Below, piece after piece: positions 56,346-64,000 of a stretch of DNA of 64,000 nucleotides. The notes below the pieces were generated by a model. That model saw only the letters and a program-made list of their open reading frames with translations, was not told the DNA's origin and searched no databases. Both the position numbers and the translations under genes were made by a program. The DNA is from Sorex araneus (lineage: Eukaryota; Chordata; Mammalia; Eulipotyphla; Soricidae), in contig NC_073307.1 of NCBI RefSeq assembly GCF_027595985.1, forward strand, positions 10,188,432 to 10,252,431. Reading direction: 5' to 3'. Position 1 is the first letter of the stretch, and every line of letters starts with the position of its first letter.

Positions 56346-56689
56346 AAGGCTGTGATTTCTAGTTTGATACACGTAGAAGTATAAATCTGGAGATGGTAGT
56401 CTTGGTGAGTACTTGTTTCTTATTCTGTAACAATTCTTGAAATTTTACATACGAAGACATAGTTGAGTGCCAGCTGAGGTTATCAGTTAGATAACACTTT
56501 GCAATTCCATCTTTTGGAACGGTTTATCTATTAAATTCCCTTTTGAGTGGCTGTGTGGGGATTTTATAAAGTAAGTAGGGAAATTATCAGTCCAGAAATA
56601 TGCTTCTTTATTCAGACATTAGTAATTTATTGACAGGAAACTTTGGTATATTTTTTTAAACAAAGCTTAAAGAGCCAAATATTGTATCT

Positions 56690-56869
56690 GTTTTCTGTTT
56701 TCTTTTTGGGCCACACCCAGCAATACTTAGGGGTTACTCCTGGCTCTGCACTCATGAATTACTCCTGGTGGTATTCCGGGGACCATATGGGATACCGGGG
56801 ATTGAACCCAGGTCGGCCACGTGTAAGGAAAATGCCCTACCCGCTGTGCTATCGCTCCGGCCCCCAAAG
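56690..56869 (-). mobile_element. SINE-A copy, young, with target duplication
   Basis: GGGCCACACCCAGCAATACT, TACTCCTGGCTCTGCACTCA, GGGGATTGAACCCAGGTCGG (near-consensus B box), TGCCCTACCCGCTGTGCTAT and CGCTCCGGCCCC. Direct repeat ATTGTATCT at 56681-56689 and 56870-56878. CpGs are well kept. Confidence 0.94.
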
Positions 56870-56878
56870 ATTGTATCT

Positions 56879-57561
56879 TAAGTTTGTATATTCTTTGTTA
56901 CTTTTAGTAAAGTAATGTAAGACAGGTATACTTCATTTATTAAAAGGATACTATCCAAAGGGAATTTCATTTTTAGTTTATTTTGAACTATTTATGAAAT
57001 GAATCAATTAAAATGAATATCAATTTTTTCATTTTCTTACATAAATTTGCACATATTAAGTAGTAGTCGTTAAAAATAATCCAATACCATTTTAATATAA
57101 CAAAATTAACTTTCTATTTTTATATTTGAAATTAAACTTGTGAGAATTATTACTTAATGTCTTAAAATGCTACTTGAAAAAACTTTACAAATTCAGATAC
57201 ATAGTGTATAATATTAGTAAAAGATCACTTTTTTTTTGCCCGGTTATATTCTAAACATAGTTTCAATGCTCCATCGTATTTCTAATTGCATAAATATGTA
57301 TCCCATTACATTTCCCTTTAGGGGATTTTGTTAGCTGAGGAAAATGATGAGAAGCATGATATTGTCAATAAATTGGTAATGATAGGTACAATTTTTTAAA
57401 GATTAATTTAAGTGAAAATGAGACCCTAAATAAGACTCTAGGGAGAAGTGAGCAGATGGATGCCATTCAGTTTTAGTCTTTTTTATATAAGTTTTGTTGA
57501 ACGAGGTCTGACTTTCTATAACCCATTAGTTTGTAAATGAGCTCCAATTTGAAATATTTCT
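56879..57561. other. unassigned
   Basis: AT-rich; nothing recognised. Confidence 0.45.
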
Positions 57562-57662
57562 GGGCTGGAACATAGGACAGAGGTCAGAATTACAGGCTTT
57601 GAGTGCTCAAGACTTTGGTTTAGTCCCTGCCATTATGTTCTCTCCACAGCCAACAACTTTGG
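57562..57662 (+). mobile_element. SINE head fragment, old
   Basis: GGGCTGGAACATAGGACAGA and TTTGGTTTAGTCCCTGCC recall the head and B box; the tail is not recognised. Confidence 0.45.
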
Positions 57663-57964
57663 GTTAGTTCTGCAGCGCTTTCATTGTGGTCCTGCTGATC
57701 CTTTTCTCTATTATGACCCACGCGTTGGATCATCTGGTCTCTTTGGCAAAGTGTGGCTGGATCAGTATTTGCCCCCAGATCCCGAGCCACTATTGGAGAG
57801 GATTTTTCCTGGGGCAGAAGAAAATGAAGGCAATCAAACCTCCATCAAAACTCTAGTGTTTTCTGTATCAAATAGATTTTATTCTCAGATATTTTGCGAA
57901 TAAAAGATTGTCTTTCTCCTTCGTTTCATCTGGATGAAAGCAATCAGTCTTGTGTATCATAGAT
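57663..57964. other. unassigned
   Basis: Nothing recognised. Confidence 0.4.
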
Positions 57965-58012
57965 GTGTTTGTGTGTGTGTTTGTGTGTGTGCGTGTGTGT
58001 ATGTGTGTGTTT
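57965..58012. repeat. (TG)n microsatellite, interrupted
   Basis: About 48 bp of TG with TTTG and GCG interruptions. Confidence 0.9.
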
Positions 58013-60865
58013 ATATGAAGAGGTACAATATATATCCCATAATGAAAGAACATAGAGTAGTAGATGTTATATTTTTCATGTTGACAACTCAGTGCTCTTG
58101 ATTAGAAAGCACACTACCTGGGAGAGAAATAAAAATTGTGTTGGTTAAGAGATGTAGCACGAAGAAAATAGGAGTAAAAGGTTCAGGGGTGATTGGAAGA
58201 GGGATAAACCCTGGTGGACTTAGTGTGATAATTTCATGTAGATTTATTTACAGATTGCAACATGTAAGTAAAGTCTATCAGATGATTCTGCAATATGGGC
58301 TGGAAGGCTCCTTTTCCCTTTTCCAGGAACTGATGAGCATGGACACACATGTACACACCAGAGATTGGCACTAAGCTCCAACACTCGAAGACAAATTTGC
58401 CATGTGATTAGATGAGAAGGAAAATTAGAATCTGCAATGTTTGACTGCTAATAAACAGCTATGTCCTAATTTCCTGTATAACAAAGTATACTATATTCTA
58501 AACACAAGTTATATACTAACAGTCAGAGATATCAAAAGTTGGAAAATGTCTTCCTTAGTTGGAGGTAGGTGTCACTATTAAATCAGAAGATTGTGTTTCT
58601 GGGCACACCCAGTAATACGTATGGGCCAGAGTTATGGGATTGATAACAGAACTGTTTTGAATATTTGATGTAATACAGTAAAGTCAAATGTTGTCAACAC
58701 CACTGCATGGTTTTATTTTTCTGACAGTTATCAACAACATTTGCCATGCAACTTGTTAATCCCATAGAAATATTTTTATTCTATTTACTCTAAACTCTCA
58801 GTCTTGGCATGCAGAGGGAATCCAAAGTTGTAAATTTATACTCTTTAGCCAAACATTTGCTTCTTGTTATAACCTGCATTTTCATAAGAATTTAACAAAT
58901 TTGGTAACTTCCTAAAATATATTTATTTTTTTCTCTAAGTTTTATACCCTATTTGGAGCCCCCCATTTGTTCACTTTTCTTAGTTATTATTTTTGATATT
59001 TAATAGATTTTATATTTCTCTCAAGTAATTTTTACCTTTTCTATACAGTTCAGAGCTTCTCAACTGCAAGTGCAAAGAGATGTGAAAATAAATAGATGAA
59101 CAAAAGAGGCATCTGATATCTGATTCAACTGTGTCAGATATCTGATTTAGCAGACCAATTCTGCCGCATGCATAAAAAATCTCCAGTAGATTAATATGAA
59201 ATAGAAGATAGAGATGAGGATCAAGCAAAAAAACTGTTTAAAATCCTTTCTTTAAAAAAATTAAAATTTTCTCTTACATGAACTACATATTCATCTTGGG
59301 CTTTGATTGGCACCTTTGCGATATTTCAGTAAAGAAATGACTGCAAGGTAGCACAGCATGGAGTAATGCTTCCCGTGAATGGGCCACTTGTACAAAAGGC
59401 AATCAGCAACATTATTGAGAGCTTGAGGTAGCAAATAACTTTCGCAAAATCCTTTTAGAAAAAGTATGGAAGAGCTTAGTCACTTGTTCCAAATGACTTG
59501 AATGCTAAATCACAGACAGCTGTGTCCATATTGGTCTCATTGTTTCATTCATGAATAAGCACACAGTAATGAACTACTGTAAATAAAATTAATCACATAT
59601 GCTTCTGAGCGTAATAGGAGCCTGCTGAATGTCGGGCTGTTTTGAATCTTTGGATCTGTTGGTACATCTTTTGTGTGTAAACACACACAGATGGGCACAT
59701 TTTTTTTTCTCTATTAAAAACACCTGCAAGAGATGACTGGAAAAGTTTTAGAAAAACATTTGATTCATCTCGACACGGATTTTACACCACCTGGTGATTG
59801 GGGGCTTCTGCAGGCTTTCATTAGGAAACCACGAACTAGAACACGATGCTTGGTTCACTGGATGAGTAGACGAACAAGCTGACGTGATCACTGTTACCTC
59901 TGTCTTTCCCTCGTTCTATCAGTATTAAGCCCTTTCTTCCTCATTCACTCATACATGACGGACAAAACAGAATTCTCCAAGTGAATAAGTACAGAAAATT
60001 CTGCCCCAAAGATATTTCCTATTACCCATCTTTTTTTTTTGCCATTTGTTGTCTATATTTTTTTTTCACCTGACAGGAACTTTAATGGTTTACTCTCTTA
60101 GCAACATTCCACAAGCATCGTTGGTGGTTATCCCAACTACACACCATCTCCCGTCACTTACAGAGTTTCAATGGGAAGTTTGCAGTGTTGGGAGCTTCAT
60201 CTGTTTCTCACCCTATGGCCAATTTATTGACGTTGTTGTTTTTCCTATCTGTGAACTTAGATTCCACATATGCATGTGATCACAGAGAATTTATCTGTCT
60301 CTGACTTAATTTGAAGCAACAATGAAACGGGTTCGAGTGAGGGGAGGAAATTAGTCTCAGGGAACATACAGGTTCCTCAGAACAGGTTCCCCTCAGAAGG
60401 CTTTGAGGCAGCAGATTACTTCCCCAGATCAAGTGGGTCTGGTAACACTATACAAGCAAGTCTGAAAGGATTCAAAACCCTTAGGGAATTAAATCAACTG
60501 TTAAGTCTTGTAATAAGATGAAATTACTGCATATCCTTTGACAAACACTAGTTATAAAAGCTGTGTGAACAATTTGAGGGGACCCATATTTCTGGCATTG
60601 GCGTCAATAAAGTCAGCTTTCCCTCTTAGCTCCCACATAGGTGCTCTTTCTTGGTCAAATTTCTGTACCCAGTTCACTTACTATAATCTGTATTTACTTA
60701 TCTGTCAGTGGGATGAATAAATTGTTGCATATATTGGGAGCAATGAATCTGGGGGTGAATATTTAATGACTAGTTAATATTTTTATTTTCTTCAAGTAAA
60801 TATGGAGAAGAAAATGCATAGAGAAGTAAATGCATGGAGAAGAAAATGCTTAATCATCTGTGATT
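58013..60865. other. unassigned 2.9 kb, poor in repeats
   Basis: The longest stretch without a clearly recognised retroposon. No exon or RNA gene recognised. The section around 59330-59680 is noted in the findings as a possible conserved noncoding element. Confidence 0.4.
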
Positions 60866-61050
60866 TTTCCCCCTCCTTTTTGTGGGTTTTGTTTTGTTTT
60901 GGGGCCGCAGCTGGCAATGCTCAGGCATTATCCCTGATTCCGTACTCAGGAATTACTGCTGGTGATCAGAAGAGCATATGGGATGCTGGGGATTGAATGC
61001 TGGTTAGCTTCATGCAAAGCAAATGACCTACCTGCTGGCTTTCTTCTTAA
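60866..61050 (-). mobile_element. SINE-A copy
   Basis: TGTTTTGTTTTGGGGCCGCA, GCTGGCAATGCTCAGGCATT, GGGATGCTGGGGATTGAATG, CATGCAAAGCAAATGACC. Head partly decayed. Confidence 0.82.
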
Positions 61051-61226
61051 AAAAAAATGGAAATTTAATATCCTTCCCATAGTCCCACCAGCCAACAATG
61101 CCCATATTTTTCCTTTTGTCCTGTGTTCTCATCAACAATGTGTTTATGTTTTTAGTAACAGCCACTATAAACTTATGGAGTGAATATCTCCTGTACATTT
61201 CATTTAAATTTCCTGAGATAAAATTA

Positions 61227-61471
61227 GTCACTGTCACTGTCATCCCGTTGCTCATGGATTTGTTGGAGCGGGCACCAGTAACGTCTCTCATTGAGAGACT
61301 TATTGTTATTGTTTTTGGCATATCCAATACACACAGGTAGCTTTCCAGGCTCTGCCTCTCGGGCGCGATACTCTCAGTAGCTTGCCGGGTTCTCTGAGAG
61401 GGGCGGAAGAATCGAACTCGGGTCGGCCACGTGAAGGGCAAACGCCCAACCACTGTGCTATCGCTCCAGCC
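61227..61471 (-). mobile_element. SINE-R copy, full length, 15-bp target duplication
   Basis: Plus strand: GTCACTGTCACTGTCATCCC, GAGCGGGCACCAGTAACGTC, GGCATATCCAATACACAC, GAATCGAACTCGGGTCGGCC (intact B box), CACTGTGCTATCGCTCCAGC. CCTGAGATAAAATTA is repeated exactly at 61212-61226 and 61472-61486. Retained CpGs and the exact duplication mark one of the youngest copies here. Confidence 0.96.
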
Positions 61472-61539
61472 CCTGAGATAAAATTATTTTGCTTAAATAT
61501 ATTTATATCACTCTTTAAAAAATATTTGTGATAGCAGTG

Positions 61540-61670
61540 ATCAGTGATTAATACTGTGCTCAGGGATTATTCCTGGTGGTGCTCAAGGGATCGTTTTGGG
61601 TCATGAGGACCAAGCATGCATCATCTGCGTGCAAGGCTTGCACTGTGCCCACTGTATTATTTCTCTGTAT
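61540..61670 (-). mobile_element. SINE-A copy, old
   Basis: GTGCTCAGGGATTATTCCTG, GTGGTGCTCAAGGGATCG, GCGTGCAAGGCTTGCACTGT and TATTATTTCTCTG. Confidence 0.7.
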
Positions 61671-63142
61671 GATATGCCTTCAGGATTGAACAGAATCAAG
61701 TGTATGGAAGCTTGAATAATTGTTTTGATCTTATCCAATTATTTTTACTTCTGATACAATTGTTTCTTTTTATCTGGCTTCTGTGTTGCCCTTTACTGTA
61801 TTTTTCAAATATTTACATTCTTGAATTAATAAATTTGGAGGGAACTTGCTCACAATAACTCTCACATATTCTATTTTTCACTATAGCTGTAGTTAATTCC
61901 TAGTATAAGTACCATTCTATTTGGTCACACTATATACTTAAATTTACTCTTGACTCATGAACATATTTTGAAGACAAATTATATTTACCTGTGCACAAAA
62001 GAAGGTGCAAGAAGTACTATAATTCCAGGTTGCTATGGCAATTGCCAAGAGCAAAATTAAATTCAGACCAGCAGCACGTTAGTGATTTTTTTTTAAGAAA
62101 CCCTCTCTTCAAATGTATTGCTAATAATTTTATAATTAAAGCCATGCCTGTGCTGTGTTGGAATTAAGTCATATTTGTTCGATAGATCATTCCCATTTTT
62201 CCTTTGACACTTTCTGGCAAAACAAAGAAATATGCTTGTTTCTGTAATTTATCAAATATTCTTGCTGTTCTAATTTACTTAATACACTTCTTGAATGTGT
62301 GTTGGTTTCAGAGAGATTATGACAATTCCTTAATATCCATAGCATATTTTCTTTGGGGAGAACCTTGAATAAATATTATTGAAAGATAAGTTGTTGAACT
62401 GTATGCTTATTTAAGAATATAAATTACAGTTTGTCCTCCACCAGAAAAAAATACAAATGGCAAGTACAAAATTTTAACTTAGGTGCTTACCATAGAACTT
62501 CGGATAATAGTCAGTTACATCTCTAATTTGTATATGGATAAGCTTATTATACTCTTCTCAATAAGCTATAAGGATATGCTTTAATAATCATAGCTACAAA
62601 CATAGTAAACCTATCCATAATAAAAATAAATGTTAAAAATCTGTTATAAGATCAGCGGGACTATAAAAATAACCTCCCTTTGGGTTAGGGAGCAGTACAG
62701 CAACTGTCGAAAATCGGTTTCTAAAATATTGTTTCTTAAATTAAACTTTTCCATATGGAAAAAACAAGATCACAAGCCCTTTTCTCAAATGATTTTAATA
62801 AATCCCAAATACTAAGAATCCTATGAGTTGCTAAGGCTTGAAGCAGAAGTCTTTTATTTCTTCATATGGATTAAATAGCATTGTGATATACGAATGATTA
62901 AGAAGACAAACAGTCATCTCTAATCTTAATTGCTATTTTTCATGAGGTAGTAAATGAAAGATTATCAACCAACAGAGACCACAGTTTTCTCACAATATTC
63001 TTTCTGAAGAAAGAGGGAGAAACAGAATAGTGTTATTGGCATAAATAAAAGTAAATATGGCATTGTTCCAAGTGACTTATATAAGTAACCTCATTCAACA
63101 ATTCTGTTGACTTAGTATGCCATATAATTTTTATTTTTTAAT
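61671..63142. other. unassigned 1.5 kb
   Basis: AT-rich; nothing recognised. Confidence 0.45.
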
Positions 63143-63316
63143 TTAAGTTTTTTGTTTTCTGTGTCACAAAGGTTGATGTTCAGGGGCTACTCCTGGCTCT
63201 GCACTCAGGAATTACTCCTGTTGGTGCTTGCGGACCATTTGGGATGCTGGGGATTGAACCCCTGTGTGCTGCAAGCATGTCAAATGCCCTCCCACTGTAC
63301 TATCAATTTACCCCTC
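63143..63316 (-). mobile_element. SINE-A copy
   Basis: GTTCAGGGGCTACTCCTGGC, TCTGCACTCAGGAATTACTC, GGATGCTGGGGATTGAACCC and CAAATGCCCTCCCACTGTAC. Confidence 0.88.
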
Positions 63317-63737
63317 AATTTTTATTTTATGATGAGACTATTTGAACTATAGAGCTGTTTCTTTTCTTTCCCCAGACTATGCAGTTTGCAAGCTGCAATA
63401 TCCATTTGTGGCCAACCAGCTAGATCCTCTGCATTTTTCCAGGATTGAAATGCCTCAATATAAAGTAATGAGCAATTTGCAGACGTGACTCATTTGGGAG
63501 TTATATTTATTACTGAAGAAATGCAGTTGTTCCAGAAGTCCTCATAATGGGACAGCAGGGAAGTTTTACTGAGGTAGAAAATAAAGAATATTGTAGGTTG
63601 AATCCAGGTGATACCGACACAGTCATTTAGGTCAAACCAAATTTGGACAAACTTATTAGAAGTAGGCTTAAGTAAAATTTATTGTTTTGAACCCTAAATT
63701 ATCTCACATATAATATTTAAAAATTTTAGTATATTAA
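63317..63737. other. unassigned
   Basis: Nothing recognised. Confidence 0.4.
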
Positions 63738-63756
63738 TCATTATATATACATATAC

Positions 63757-63805
<49 letters not shown>
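63738..63805. repeat. (TA)n then (GA)n microsatellite
   Basis: About 40 bp of TA with CA interruptions, passing directly into about 28 bp of GA. Confidence 0.95.
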
Positions 63806-63809
<4 letters not shown>

Positions 63810-64000
63810 CAAGAAGCTAGCTCTCTACCACAGTAAATGAGCTAGTTTCCTTTCATTTCTAAATGAGTTTTTAACATCATTCTGGTGGTGCTTTTTATTA
63901 GCATTTGTAATCATATTAAATCCCACACAATCTAGTGAAAAACAAGATTTATGTGAATGGACACAGAATAAGCATTTTAATGAAAGAGCAGACTAGACCT

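Noticed and set aside
58592-58642. Possible SINE-A tail fragment (GGGCACACCCAGTAATACG)
   Set aside because: Only about 25 bp matches; too short to support.

Overview
This 64 kb window is mammalian, intron-like or intergenic DNA with no recognisable functional protein-coding exon. It is AT-rich, CpG-poor and crowded with retroposons. The organism is most probably a shrew (Soricidae, likely Sorex). The main reason is the dominant short repeat: a tRNA-derived SINE with a head of the type GGCTGGAGCGATAGCACAG, an RNA polymerase III A box (TAGCACAGCGGG) and a B box (GGTTCGATTCC), which I recognise as the shrew SOR-type SINE. That assignment is from memory and was not searched.

About 45 SINE copies are present in two classes that share the tRNA-like head but carry different 3' ends. 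'SINE-A' (about 170 bp) ends in a GTGTGACCC-type segment and an A-rich tail. 'SINE-R' (about 245 bp) ends in a distinct 3' block followed by a short tandem repeat (ACAGTGCT or ACAGTGAT) and no poly(A). A third, longer unit of about 620 bp ('long-R': 15853-16390, 20307-20981, 34849-35470) has no tRNA head but carries the same 3' block. A 5'-truncated RTE-type LINE at 12118-12456 still has 100 open codons of the ORF C-terminus, and its 3' end matches the 3' end of SINE-R and long-R. This is a readable LINE/SINE partnership in one window.

Other transposons: L1 pieces at 8040-8876 (interrupted by a SINE), 29679-30487, 31107-32899 (a twin-primed 5' inversion), 35979-36217 and 51740-52450, with weaker pieces at 1625-1805 and 18180-18665. 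Endogenous-retrovirus LTRs fall in three families. LTR-B (about 1.1 kb, 6-bp target duplication, class II-like) is at 44637-45726, 46333-47680, and as two oppositely oriented halves at 25147-25654 and 27360-27946. LTR-C is at 26820-27359 with a fragment at 24990-25146. LTR-D is a 492-bp solo LTR at 26181-26672. The split LTR-B halves keep a matching 6-bp target duplication, so the roughly 1.8 kb between them has been inverted, or the assembly is wrong there.

Gene-derived items are a processed pseudogene of DMAC2L (ATP5S) at 50979-51573 (minus strand, one frameshift and two stops) and a tRNA-Ala(AGC)-like relic at 33184-33262 with an 11-bp duplication across its anticodon arm. Microsatellites are numerous; the largest is a pyrimidine tract of about 465 bp at 28511-28978 grown from a SINE tail. 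A perfect 15-bp hairpin at 52617-52652 is unexplained. The remaining stretches are listed as unassigned.
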